The notes: generated from the letters alone by a model not told the origin. Positions 40,896 to 51,300 are shown, counted from the stretch's first letter. The stretch: 64,000 nucleotides of DNA from Cymbomonas tetramitiformis (GCA_001247695.2 LGRX02035501.1:1-64000), one strand, 5' to 3'. A program made the numbers and translations.

Positions 40896-40988
40896 AATTG
40901 AGCTTTTATACCTTAGTCGGAGTCGGAGGACAGCAACTCTGGGATTTCGGTATCATCGGTATCCTGCCGGAACTCGCAACTCGCGCGG
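40896..40988 (-). repeat. Repeated gene tail, copy 2 (EIPELLSSDSD)
   Basis: Same block as 39651-39737 with an extra tcatcggta insertion. On the minus strand it reads CEFRQDTDDTEIPELLSSDSD-stop. A weak minus frame at 41017-41370 (CVSCDTCAFFFHPRR, NEASYFNRTSWISG) may be the body of the same gene after an intron or frameshift. Confidence 0.5.
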
Positions 40989-41016
40989 TCGACACATATG
41001 TATCGATGTGGGTAAG

Positions 41017-41370
41017 TCACTCGCATAACAAGTGAATCTGACCTTCCGCAATCATCGCAACAGGGCCGGTCGTATACACGATCATAGACGAATTCGTTAC
41101 CATCAGCGTCATAGTCAAGGAGGTTGCGAAACCAACCGTTGCACCAGGCCCAATGGTGATCATATAACCATCGTCGGTGGACGGTTCGTTAAAACTGCGA
41201 TACAAATTCATACCGGAAATCCAACTAGTCCGATTAAAGTAGGACGCCTCATTGACTCTTAAGCCGCCGACGTCGTCGTTCACAATTCTCCGAGGATGAA
41301 AAAAAAACGCGCAAGTGTCACAGGAAACACAATGATTTCTGAGGTAAATGTGCCAGGGATATCGGGGCAT
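41017..41370 (-). CDS. Possible exon of unknown small gene
   Basis: The minus-strand frame contains CVSCDTC .. FFFHPRRIVNDD, WISGMNLYRSF and YMITIGPGATVGF. CxxC near the start and position beside the acidic tail copy suggest the same family as the other minus-strand genes here. Start and end uncertain. Confidence 0.35.
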   Translation of the reverse strand: MPRYPWHIYLRNHCVSCDTCAFFFHPRRIVNDDVGGLRVNEASYFNRTSWISGMNLYRSFNEPSTDDGYMITIGPGATVGFATSLTMTLMVTNSSMIVYTTGPVAMIAEGQIHLLCE

Positions 41371-41374
41371 GTAA

Positions 41375-43858
41375 TGCGTACTCGTGTTTCAAGGGCCCAC
41401 AGAAATCGTTCTTCTACCCATGCGTGCAAAAAGCATTCCTCGCGGGAACGGCGTCTTTATGAACAAGGACGTCACCGACTGGGCCCGCTCGTGCTTGATA
41501 TGCCAGCAGACCCGCCCGAGAAACAGCTATCCGGATGGGCAGCTGAACCCCCTCCAAGTCCCGGTCAGGCTGTGGCAGGTGGTCAGCATTGACTTCGTTA
41601 CTGGACTGCCACGCACGGAGCGGGGCTACGACGCCTTCGCCACGTTCACGGACAAGTTGTCCAAGATGGTGCACGTGGTCCCCATGCTGTACTCCGACAG
41701 CTCGGCTGAGCAAGTGGCACGAATGTACTTCGACCATGTTTGGCGATTGCACGGTGCTCCTATGAAGATCATTTGTGACAGGGACTCTCGCTTCCGTGAC
41801 GCCTTTCACATGGAATTGCATCGCCTTATGGGGGTGCAGGTGGCCTCCACTACGCCGTACCATCCACAAGGAGACGGCCAAGCGGAGCACACAAACCATA
41901 CGGTGGAGCGCATGTTGCGCGCCTACGTTGACGCAAACCAGACAGACTGGGATTTATGGTGCACCCCGGTGGAGTACGCCATTAACGACTCCAGGTCCGC
42001 AGTTACTGGATTCACACCCTTCGAGCTTTGCTATGGGCATGCCCCGGCGTCGCAGCTCGACTTCTTCGTAGAAGCTGCATTGGCCTCTCGTAGGGGCCGT
42101 GCCAAGGGGGGGAGAGGGGACGTCGTGAAGAAAGGCACGGCCCACGAGACCGCCCGGCAGTTTGTTCAGCAGTTGCAGACTGCTCGCGATAGGTTGCTGG
42201 TAGCTCAGCAGCAGCAAGTGGCCCAGTATGACGCTCGCCATCGTGCTCGCCGGTACGCAATAGGTGACATGGTGTGGGTGGACGCCACGCATCTCACCCA
42301 GCCCGGGGATAGGGGCCTACACAAGAAGTTGCTGAAGAAGCGCCTGGGCCCGATGGAGGTACTGGAGGCCTTCCACAGCGATCGGCAGATGGAGCTCGCC
42401 CCCGAGGACCGAGGGGCCCCCGCGGCTTACCGCCTGAAGCTACCACCACAGTGGAAGGTACACGATGTCTTCACCGTGGATAGACTCACCCCAGTGGAGT
42501 CGGGCCATGGCAAGTTCGCGGACAGGAGTGCGGAGATTCCGCCTCCCCCTGTGGACGTAAGCGGTCGTAAGGAGATGACGGTGGAGTGCATTGAGAGGTC
42601 ACGCACGAGGAGACGTGGCGGGCGGACATGGACGGAATACATGGTCAAATGGGTAGGTATGCCGCGCTCCGAGAATGAATGGAAAACTCGCGAGGACCTC
42701 GAGTTCGATGGAGTTGGCCGAAAAGGGATACCTAACCGCGCTCTACAGGAGTTCGAGAAGGTCGAGGCCAAGAGGCAAGAACGTGAAAAGAGCAGAGTCA
42801 CCCGCAAACGCGAGGAGTCAGCGGGGGCGATATGGATGACGGACCCTGAGGAGTTACAGGCGGACGGAATGGCGTGGATCCCGGAAGAACGAGCCGACGA
42901 CGAGGTGGGCACATTCGCGACGGTGTCACCCACTAGTTTCATGCCATCCCAAGGACCTGGTCGAGGAGCAGCACGCCTACAGCCGTCTCGACGCCCAATA
43001 CGGATCTTGGTGTTGTTTTGTGGCACGGGCTCTGTCGAACGACAGTTCAGCAAGCAGTTTCCCGGGTGTGAGGTAGTCTCGGTGGACATCCAGAACCAAT
43101 GGAAGCCCACCCACTGCGAAAACATCCTGCACTGGGACTATCGGCAGTTCTCGCCCAAGCACTTTGACGTCATTTGGGCGAGCCCTCCATGCACGGAGTA
43201 CAGCCAAGCCAAAACGGTAGGGGTACGAAACCTGCGTGGTGCTGACAGGCAAGTGCGGAGAACGCTGGAGATCATCAAGTACCTCCAGCCGAGCTTCTAC
43301 TTCATCGAGAACCCGCGTGGCCGAGCTCCTCATGGGTTACACACTCGCCGATGCATGCAAGGGTTGCCACTTCCGCATCTGGCTACATATTGCAAGTATG
43401 GTATGCCCTACAAGAAACCCACCCACTTCTGGACCAACGCGCCTATCACCACCCTGAAGTCCTGCGACCCCGAAAACCCTTGCGACTTCAAACGCCGTTA
43501 TGGGCGACACGAGAAGATGGCGCAGAGCGGCTCCACCCGCAGAGAGTCGGGCGACCCTAGGCCAGGCATGGGAGCTGGATGGCACGTGTATGGCATCCCC
43601 GCGGCCTTGCTTAAACAATTATTCAGCTCTCTACCGGTGGAACAACCCGTGGGGTCAATCGCAGCGGTATGTGAATACCTAGCGGAAATACTCTGGAGAG
43701 ATGAAAATGAGACAGAGCTCAACGATGAGAGAGTCTGCGCTAATCTGGAAGAAGCTGACGAGGAGCCTGTGACCTTGATGCCGGAGTACAACCCTACGCC
43801 GCCACCAGTGATGTCCGCCGACAGCGAGTGGGACACCATGGGTTCCGAATCAGCCTAA
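41375..43858 (+). CDS. 5'-truncated chromovirus-type pol: integrase, chromodomain and Dcm-like cytosine-5 methyltransferase
   Basis: The frame opens at 41375 after a TAA and lacks RT and RNase H, so the element is truncated upstream; residues below are counted from the GTG at 41384. Half an integrase zinc finger remains (CLICQQ). The integrase core has D70 (VSIDFVTG), D132 (CDRDSRF) and E168 (DGQAEHTN). A chromodomain-like region follows (about 398-440; TEYMVKWVGMP .. ENEWKTREDL). A linker leads to a cytosine-5 methyltransferase: LVLFCGTGSVE (542-552), VVSVDI, ASPPCTEYS with catalytic Cys about 603, and FIENPRG (640-646). The C-terminal target-recognition part includes PTHFWTN and GWHVYGIPAALL. 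It then has an acidic tail to TAA. The methyltransferase resembles prokaryotic/phage Dcm types, not the DNMT3-like one in the neighbouring element. The frame is intact over 2.4 kb. Confidence 0.8.
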   Translation, partial: CVLVFQGPTEIVLLPMRAKSIPRGNGVFMNKDVTDWARSCLICQQTRPRNSYPDGQLNPLQVPVRLWQVVSIDFVTGLPRTERGYDAFATFTDKLSKMVHVVPMLYSDSSAEQVARMYFDHVWRLHGAPMKIICDRDSRFRDAFHMELHRLMGVQVASTTPYHPQGDGQAEHTNHTVERMLRAYVDANQTDWDLWCTPVEYAINDSRSAVTGFTPFELCYGHAPASQLDFFVEAALASRRGRAKGGRGDVVKKGTAHETARQFVQQLQTARDRLLVAQQQQVAQYDARHRARRYAIGDMVWVDATHLTQPGDRGLHKKLLKKRLGPMEVLEAFHSDRQMELAPEDRGAPAAYRLKLPPQWKVHDVFTVDRLTPVESGHGKFADRSAEIPPPPVDVSGRKEMTVECIERSRTRRRGGRTWTEYMVKWVGMPRSENEWKTREDLEFDGVGRKGIPNRALQEFEKVEAKRQEREKSRVTRKREESAGAIWMTDPEELQADGMAWIPEERADDEVGTFATVSPTSFMPSQGPGRGAARLQPSRRPIRILVLFCGTGSVERQFSKQFPGCEVVSVDIQNQWKPTHCENILHWDYRQFSPKHFDVIWASPPCTEYSQAKTVGVRNLRGADRQVRRTLEIIKYLQPSFYFIENPRGRAPHGLHTRRCMQGLPLPHLATYCKYGMPYKKPTHFWTNAPITTLKSCDPENPCDFKRRYGRHEKMAQSGSTRRESGDPRPGMGAGWHVYGIPAALLKQLFSSLPVEQPVGSIAAVCEYLAEILWRDENETELNDERVCANLEEADEEPVTLMPEYNPTPPPVMSADSEWDTMGSESA

Positions 43859-43898
43859 CGACTGTGCATCTAAGCACAAGCGAGGACGCTTCCCACCT

Positions 43899-43912
43899 GA
43901 AGGGGGGGGGAG
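43899..43912 (+). other. Polypurine tract of second retroelement
   Basis: GAAGGGGGGGGGAG 40 bp after the stop codon and just before TTGTGCTAGG, the expected position for plus-strand priming at a 3' LTR. Confidence 0.7.
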
Positions 43913-43913
43913 T

Positions 43914-44060
43914 TGTGCTAGGACAACACACGGTGTCATGCGCGGATGACTCAGCAATGTCATACATGCCAGTAGTGTCATACGCGCCTTACAGCATTAG
44001 CGCCCGAGACCCCTGTTGAGGAAGAGACCCCCCTTATATGGGAGTAATGAGGACTACCTG
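43914..44060 (+). mobile_element. Start of a 3' LTR (end not determined)
   Basis: TGTGCTAGGACAACAC follows the polypurine tract. No second copy is in the window because the 5' part of the element is missing, so the right border is a guess. Confidence 0.5.
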
Positions 44061-44619
44061 CAGTTTCTATACTTTTGGGAAATCCAATGCGTCGCATGTT
44101 TTGCAGGTCGGCCAAAGGGTCGCCCCATCGTGAGACAGCAGATATCTGGCGGGCAAATCGTTACCTCGGTGCGCATTGAAATGCGGGACGCCACAATTTT
44201 CAAAACCCCTCACTTTCAGAAGTATACAGCAAGGATGGAGTTTGTATACTCCAACTTACACGCTCCAGATTTTGTATATTCTTATCCATTTTACCGTCTC
44301 ACTCCGTTTGGTCGGTTGATGATGTGCATCTGCAAGTTAAGGTGCCCGAAAATCATACTTCAGAGGTTGCTTTCATAGAATGATTGACAATGCAGACAGA
44401 ATAATCATGGACTTCGCAGACACGCCTTCGTCGCAAAGTAATAGTAGATATGTACTTGTAGGTCCTTCGATCCGAGCGGACTAGTACCGGGTATCTGATA
44501 GGCTAATAATTCGGCAGGTCCAAGACTTTCCAAGATCATAAGCTCTATTTCTTGCCTAAATTACTCATTTGCCCCTTTTTCCCGTCAGCGACGCACCTGC
44601 TTCTACTTCTACCATAGTC
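44061..44619. other. No confident gene; shared promoter-like block at 44461-44506
   Basis: A frame at 44016-44378 (+) has protein-like composition (FVYSNLHAPDFVYSYPFYR) but no domain and a start inside the LTR. CCTTCGATCCGA .. GATAGGC at 44464-44503 recurs at 45020-45059, upstream of the paired paralogues. Confidence 0.4.
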
Positions 44620-44859
44620 ATGCCATCCAAGCGGCAGTCTGTTTTCACGTACATCGACCAGTTTGCCAAAAATCACGGGGAGTATTACCCATGCAGCAGT
44701 ACAGTTCTTCTTCCGCCGGGTATGACTATCCAAAGGTTGTGGGAGAACTACAATACGCAATGCGTCGACGGCGAAGGCATGGAATGCTCACTCAGCCTTT
44801 TTTGTCGTGTGTTCAGAGAGGAGCTTAGCTCTTGGGTCAAGTTCCGTCGGATGAATTGA
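44620..44859 (+). CDS. Small protein, paralogue of 45172-45426 (MPSKR .. LWxNYN)
   Basis: ATG at 44620, 79 codons. It reads MPSKRQSVFTYIDQF, LPPGMTIQRLWENYN, C-L-x2-F-x-RVFREEL and KFRRMN. The pattern lines up with the next gene over its whole length. The order LW/Y-xx-Y-N .. C .. F-x-x-VFR .. L .. F/KFR recalls segments preceding the catalytic core of some DNA-transposon proteins, so these may be domesticated or truncated pieces; this is tentative. Confidence 0.55.
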   Translation: MPSKRQSVFTYIDQFAKNHGEYYPCSSTVLLPPGMTIQRLWENYNTQCVDGEGMECSLSLFCRVFREELSSWVKFRRMN

Positions 44860-45091
44860 TGCTATATAGCGACAGCATATAGCTTTGTCATTGAGCAAAT
44901 TGATGACTTATCGTTGGAACACCGTTAAATATGATTGTATTCGAACATATTTTGAATGAAATTATTATCGACGTTTCACATTTCCAATGTTGCGACATGC
45001 TATGTTTGTGACATGCGGGCCTTCGATCCGACCCACCTGAAAGAGGTCATTTGATAGGCCAACTGAAATCACGGCGGCCACACTACTGAGA

Positions 45092-45099
45092 TATTTAAG
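45092..45099 (+). promoter_or_regulatory. TATA-like box upstream of the gene at 45172
   Basis: TATTTAAG 80 bp before the ATG. Confidence 0.4.
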
Positions 45100-45171
45100 C
45101 ACCTACCTTGTCCTCACAACTCACTTTTCAGCTTGGCACTTTACTTTCTTTACCTGCCACCTCATCCAATC

Positions 45172-45426
45172 ATGCCATCCAAGCGAGAATGTATTGTTGC
45201 CTATGTTCTTGGCATGTATGCAACATGCCCTACTGCCCCCAGAATGAGAATGAGGAATTTTGACTATCTTCCTCATGGTATGACTGTTCGAATGTTGTGG
45301 AGGAACTACAATGAATGTTATATGTGCAGGAATGCGGAAGGCAACAAATGCACGTTGGGGTATTTTCGATGTGTGTTTCGAAACGACCTTGCCTTTCGGT
45401 TCAAGTTCCGACAGGTTCAGCCGTAA
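45172..45426 (+). CDS. Small protein, paralogue of 44620-44859
   Basis: ATG at 45172, 84 codons. It reads MPSKRECIVAYVLGMY, LPHGMTVRMLWRNYN, CTLGYFRCVFRNDL and KFRQVQP. Conserved with the upstream gene at MPSKR, LPxGMT, LWxNYN and VFR; divergence elsewhere argues for selection on these motifs rather than a very recent duplication. Function unknown. Confidence 0.55.
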   Translation: MPSKRECIVAYVLGMYATCPTAPRMRMRNFDYLPHGMTVRMLWRNYNECYMCRNAEGNKCTLGYFRCVFRNDLAFRFKFRQVQP

Positions 45427-45956
45427 CGTTACCTGTCGCGGCAATTGAAACCACGGCGGCTACGAGTCAGAATGTTATCTTGATTCCACTTTGATTTCGA
45501 GCACTTAGGATTGCAACCTCCCGAGGGTTAGATTTTCGACTACTTTTCGATAAGAATAGTATACTTAAACATATGTTAACAATGTGGTAGAAGTGTATAA
45601 TGTTCATTCGTCAATGGCTTGTGTTTCTTGCCGATATGCTGATGTGCCTGTGTATGGGGTTTTCTGCCTCGGTTGTGTTTTTGTCTTTGATTAAATCGGC
45701 GACTAAGTGATCCCGCATGTGCGAGATATACGAATTTGATTGGACAAAAAGTACACTACTCTTGCACGACCCGCGGCCCATTCACGACCAGGTACAAAAG
45801 CTCTTGCCCGACCCTTGAAGATTCATTTCCCCTTGTTTCTTCTGACATACGCACCTTCAACCATACCTTCAAACATCTGCTACTTACCTTGCAAGCATTG
45901 CCATCTGCAGGTATTATAGTGTGGCGCTTGCGATTACATAGCACGCTACCTCCAAT
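45427..45956. other. Intergenic; TATA-like TATTATAG at 45912
   Basis: AT-rich, no gene. TATTATAG lies 45 bp before the next ATG. Confidence 0.45.
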
Positions 45957-46277
45957 ATGAATGCACCTCATTTCCCTGCAGACTTACCTGTTCAGCTTGA
46001 ACGACTGCACATAGAATTCGAAAAATGTCGTGTGTGCCAATCCTGGAATTTGTTTCTAATTCGCGAGGAACTGTTCGTCGATCTTGCGCTGCATCCTAGA
46101 CATGACCCCGCTTACGCGAAGTGGAGGTTTATCCGCGAAACGCGGGAAACATGGTATTTTCAACTGTTGGATGAGCATGTATACTCCGACGAGCAAGGCG
46201 TCGCTGACATAGGAACCCCAGTGACAATGCCGGTTCCCACGGACTATATTCCCGAGTTGATCGGCGCCGATGCCTAG
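45957..46277 (+). CDS. Small CxxC/WRF-motif protein
   Basis: ATG at 45957, 106 codons to TAG. CRVCQSWNLFLI, then HPRHDPAYAKWRFIRETRETWYFQLLDEHVYSDEQG, split here only for description, is shared in pattern with the truncated minus-strand gene at 39277-39552. The CxxC pair could bind zinc with later His residues. The stop codon lies immediately beside the end of a transposase-like minus-strand frame, so the two genes are tail to tail or this one sits inside a disrupted transposon. Function unknown. Confidence 0.6.
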   Translation: MNAPHFPADLPVQLERLHIEFEKCRVCQSWNLFLIREELFVDLALHPRHDPAYAKWRFIRETRETWYFQLLDEHVYSDEQGVADIGTPVTMPVPTDYIPELIGADA

Positions 46278-46667
46278 ACGCCTTCACGATTCCCTTGGCC
46301 CGCTGTATTGCACGCTCCACCCACAACTCCAGGGCGGCGCCTAAATCCCCCACGTATTGCTCCTGCCGGAACAGGTGCACCGCTGCAAGCCGCATGTTGA
46401 ACGTCAACATTTTGTCCGGCCCCGTGAGCTCCATAATTTTGGCATGCGCCCACAGATTGTCCTTCGTTGCCTTCTGGGCTTGCATGACAACTGCTTCGTT
46501 GTAGGCCTCCCCGGCTACCACACTGCCTCGCACATAATGCAGAACCGCCCGTCGAAGATGTTGCCACGCATCCTCCATCTGGATGTTCCAGTTAAACAAA
46601 ACCTTTCCGAACACCAGCGGGCTGTAGTACAGAATAAAATTCAAAAAATCCTCCATTGTGTACATTC
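46278..46667 (-). pseudogene. Exon of a Tnp2/CACTA-like transposase protein
   Basis: A good acceptor (GGGGTGCAG) precedes 46667. The frame reads MEDFLNFILYYSPLVFGKVLF, WQHLRRAVLHYVRG, LTFNMRLAAVHLFRQEQY, WVERAIQRAKGIV. The T-x-N-M-x-L .. H .. Q .. G .. W-x-x-ER-x-I-Q order matches the C-terminal (DUF4218-like) part of CACTA transposase proteins. It has no partner exons that I could find and ends against the stop of the gene at 45957-46277, so it is probably a fragment. Confidence 0.45.
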
Positions 46668-47099
46668 CTGCACCCCCCCCCCTCTTATATATTAGCACAG
46701 AACGTGGACGGATCCTAAACCCAAAATGCACGTTCAACAGGAAAGCATTGTGGCGGTCGGCGACGTTGTCTGCCCCCATACCCACACGGGCTGTTGTTGC
46801 CTGATGCAGCAGGTACAACTTGTTATATTATGACAACTTCATCGGCTGGTTACCCTTGCAGTGGTGATGGGGGGTGTCGAACGCACCGAAGTACTTCACC
46901 ACGTCGTGGTATGGCCGACCAACGTCATGCGGTGGTCGAATGCGCGCGGCCCTCGATTGGAGGAGCTCAAGCAATTTTGGTGGCAAACATAAATGCGGAT
47001 GGGTGTTGCTTGTCATCCTCCCCAGAAGTAGCTTCAGAAAAGCCTTCGCAATACCATAGAACACGCAGTGCCCAAACGGGCGCGCAATTGCCCGCATAG
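46668..47099. other. Intergenic, no gene supported
   Basis: Contains a C-run (46671-46682) before the exon above. Nothing else recognised. Confidence 0.4.
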
Positions 47100-47770
47100 C
47101 ATGCACCAACGCCAAGGGGGGTTTAGTTTGACCCCATAGCAGCAAGCCCGACCGCCTAGGGGGGCTCCGCCCTTCCCCCACCCCCCTAGCAGCATAACTT
47201 TTGGTCTAGGGGGGGCGATCCCCCCTAGCAGCACACGTTTCGGTCCAGGGAGGCAGTTGCGCGGATACGACCACGCGTCACGCGCGCATGGGCGGGAGTG
47301 CCCCCGCGCGCGGATACCACCATCACGCGCACGAGGGCGGGAGTGCCCCACGCGCGGATACCACAATCACGCGCGCGCGGAGGCCTGCTGCCTCAAATGG
47401 TTCCTGGATCGTGAGAACTCGGCGAGTTCCCGCGTTTTGGGAACCATTCGACGTTAACCGCACACCTTTGGACGCATTCGTGCACGGGTGACGTCGTACA
47501 TCCGGCTGTCGTCGCAGGTGATGGTGATGGCGACGTGAACGGCGGGGAGGTGGACAGCGATTTTTGAGACTTTTTTCGGTTTTAGAGCGAGTTTGTGGGG
47601 GTTTTGGCAGTGTTTTGAGAGGACCCCCCCAGCACCAACGCTCTCGGTCTAGGGGGTCCCCCACCTAGCAGCATAGCTGGTCTAGGCTCTAGGGGGGCGG
47701 ACCCTCCCCCAGCAACAACGCTTTCGGTCTAAGGGGTCGACCCCCCCCTAGCAACATTGGTGTCCTATCT
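47100..47770. repeat. GC-rich dispersed/tandem motifs (CCCCCTAGCAGCA .. GGTCTAGGGGG; GCGGATACCAC)
   Basis: ccccctagcagca/ggtctagggggg words occur at least five times between 47130 and 47755 in both orientations. cacgcgcg .. ggcgggagtgcccc .. gcggataccac repeats about three times at 47270-47380. Confidence 0.75.
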
Positions 47771-50190
47771 TGCCCCCGCCCAGAGCAATGTTCGTCCGCC
47801 CTAATCCCCATACCCTACTTCAAGGCAACTCGCAGGGTTCGCAGGAATGAAACGGAGCACTTGCAGCAATTACTACGGTAAGCGGATACTCGAATTCAAT
47901 CTTTATTATTAGAAATATATTACCAAGTTTATAGTTTTGACTGATATCAAGCGCACGACGAGCAAATGGTTGCAAGTAAAATCCCAAGAACGTAATACTG
48001 CGAGTGCCGTTCATTACCCGCGGCTTGACTTAATTTTACCTATGCATCACACCCTCGTTTTGGGGTTTGAACAATACGGATGCTTCACTGATGTAAGAAA
48101 CTGGACGGACTCGTCGTTCTTAAATTGGGAACGACGAAGGGACGCTCGTTCTTATTATATTCGGGGAAATCGCAAGTTAAGTCAGTAATAAGGACCATCC
48201 GACGCCCGACGAGCATTCCGTTTGCTGGCGGCCCCATGAAAGCATGAATTGCCGATCGCGATTAGTCGCCGGACGCGGAGGACTCGTGGAAACCAATTAA
48301 TCGAGCAATTAGTCGATGGTGTGGCGCCCCGGAGTTAAGGCGACAAGGCCCCACTATAATCGTGGTGTAATCGTGGTGCATTTCCCTTGATCGTTGTGTT
48401 TTACTCAACAGTCAACACCTGCGTGGTCGCGAGATAATTTATATTCAAAATGCATATAGACATGTATTTAGCTTTTAATGGATCATGGAGGGTAATCAAT
48501 TTATCGATAAGTAGCCCACTTTCTGCCCCGGATCTCTTAATCAAGGCTGATATACAAACCCCGACGAGCTCTACATCAGCTCAAATCAGAGGCGCCTCCG
48601 CCTTCTTCCGACTCAACAAAAGCATCACACATCTTATCATCGTTCGCCCCTATACTGTGTATGCAATAGATTCCATGGCTACAATCAAGGGCGTCACAAA
48701 GGACGGAAACTGTACAAGTGCTTGGGACCTGTGAACCATTTTGCCGAGGCTCGTTATTCGGGTTGGACTATGGATGCTAATGTGATTATGACTAGATGCT
48801 ACAGATAGTCGGGTGCCCGTGGCGTAAGGCCCTCGTCCACAACGGCGAGGTGACCACTGATCATCTTCGCGCGACAGACCATGGCGGTTTGAAGACGTAT
48901 CGCATCGATATATCAGGACGCAGTATGTCCAGCACCCCAGTGTGAAATGGAACCAGGTGACAGAGATAATGTTTGTCGATTGCTTAAAGAGAGAATAAAT
49001 GAACGTTGAACCAATATAATGGCGATTGAGCACCAGCCCGAGCCAGCACTGACTACGCATCAAGTCGGTCATCTCAGTCGTAGGGGAAAGGGAATGACCG
49101 TAACTTAACCGAGAATCTCAACCAGGGCGGCCGCGCCAGGTCCCGGTTAATCTAATTGGCATATGATGCACATGTTGTGTGAAACATCACCCGATAGTTA
49201 TGAAGTGGAATCGTAATTCTTCCATGCCATGTCTGGTGCAGCCATGGAAATGGTAATGAACGAAGCACTAAGTTGTGTATGCATTTTATCTGGCCAACGT
49301 CCATCGCGCCTTTTATGGTGATTGCATCTATGCCTAAAAAACACTGACACACTTAAGATGCAATGGCATACGATCCGGCACACGTGCAGGTCTCCTCTCG
49401 GGGGCAGGGGGGCGCGCCACCCTTCATCACCACTCAATATTGCAATCGCAGAAAAACTTGGGGATTGCTCCATTAAAGTTTGGGAGGTAAACATGCATTC
49501 ACCGGCCAATTACAAGTGGCTAAATCTCCTTAGAATGCTATATCTACGTGTACACATCAAGTCCCTTGAGAGGCGTCATGTTGCATGCCACCGTTGCTGG
49601 AAATATGAGTGACGGTGCATCTACTATGGGGCATAGTTGTTTATGTGCATGGACGAGGGCATCTCGTAAATGACTTATTTCCTACGCAGTCCAAACCCAC
49701 ACCCACCATCACACACGAGTGTTTACTCAAGTCTCAATTAAACATCTCCACACATATACAATCACAACTTTCCACGCAACTTAACCATGCTATGTTGCAC
49801 AGGCCCCTCTGTAGGATATGGATGTGATCATGCGCATACTACATGCACAAGGCCATGCCGGTCTGCAGGTGTGCCGATATGCTGGCACTCGTAAGACGGG
49901 CGGCGTCCTGCATGCTCCGTGGACAACCCGGCAAGCTGACTTAGCTGCTTGCCCCAATCATTCTCACCGATCCCCTCTTGGTGCCGCGTGCCTACACAGA
50001 TGAGTCTGCAGGTGGTCCCCCGACTGCCTCCTCTGCTCATATCTGGATATTGACGATGTCGTTGGCGGCTGTTTCTCTGATCTCTTTGGATAGGCAATCG
50101 GAGTCAGTGGGGACGGAATTTGCGCCGATAGACGAAAAGGCCCATGGCAGCGGGTTTGGTGCAAGATTCAGGAATCTCAATGGGGAGGGC
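47771..50190. other. Intergenic, no confident gene
   Basis: Two weak ATG-initiated frames, 47937-48188 and 48450-48734 (+), have no recognised domain and no splice support. I do not call them genes. Confidence 0.4.
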
Positions 50191-50360
50191 ATTGATGACT
50201 TATTTTCAGCTCCCCATCTCAATCCCGATCTCAATCTCAAAATGGGTGAGGGCACGGATGCCTTATGGTCAGCTCCCAATCTCGATCTCAATCTCAAACT
50301 GGGGGAGGGCACGGATGACTTATGGTTAGCTCCCCATCTCAATCCCATAGTATCTCCATC
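50191..50360. repeat. Tandem repeat, about 62 bp, about three copies
   Basis: Units of gagggcacggatg .. cttatggtcagctccc .. atctcaat, with decreasing similarity towards 50200. Confidence 0.75.
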
Positions 50361-50905
50361 TCCATACCAGTTGTGGTCCCCCGCCTTTACGCTGCGTGCG
50401 CAATCCACTTTCGTGTGAATGGCGAATGTGCCTGGCAGCAGCCGCGGAGCTTGCCACTCGCATCTAGTCCCAACCCATTCACGCTATACTCGTGCGGAGG
50501 ACGGTGGCAGTGACGGCGAATGTGTGGAGGACGGCGGCAGCGAAGGCGCGGGAAGGCAGCGTCGAGAGGCACCTCAGTGAGGCAGCAAACACGCGACTCC
50601 ACACGATGAAGCTCTTGTGCATCCTGCTCCCCCCCCGCTGCTTGCCATCAGCGCTTGACTCCCGCCCTAGTCAGCACCTCTGGTACACGCGCCAGTTCTG
50701 TAGCATCCGGGCTCTGTCCCAATCTGCGCAAGCTCTGTCACCGGCATCGTGCGTCACCGGTCATCACCCGCGTCGCTGGGACGCGCGCACGTGCGGCAGC
50801 TCCGGTGCATGAAGACTGCCAATGCTCGGGCAATGCTTCGAGTGTGGCTCTAGCCTGATTTGCCCGCATAGTGTGATGATGGGCTGGAGAAGGGGATGTG
50901 CAGGG

Positions 50906-51051
50906 GAAGGCGGGTACGTGGCGCTCGGGTCACAGAAAACTGGAGGGAGGGGAGAAATACAAGGCGAGGGGGAAGAGGGGAAGGCGGGTACGTGGCGCTC
51001 GGGTCACAGAAAACTGGAGGGAGGGGAGAAATACAAGGCGAGGGGGAAGAG
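50906..51051. repeat. Exact-looking 73-bp tandem duplication
   Basis: gaaggcgggtacgtggcgct, then cgggtcacagaaaactggag, then ggaggggagaaatacaaggc, then gagg occurs twice head to tail. Purine-rich. Confidence 0.85.
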
Positions 51052-51300
51052 GGGAAGGTGAAGGGGGAAGAAAGCAGAGGGGCAGGAGGGAGTGGCGATT
51101 GGCTAAAACCTGGAGGCGGAGCTGCTCGAGCTCGTGTGTGCGCCGCAGCTCCGCCTGTCGAACCCCAAATTGCACTGTGTGTTGCACCTGTGAACCCCAA
51201 AATGCAGTGTGTGGCGTGATGGCACAAGGAGGGCGCACGGGTGACAGTGAACGGTCATGGAGAATCGTGCGTGCACGTGGGCAGGAGAGGGCCGGCGCAC

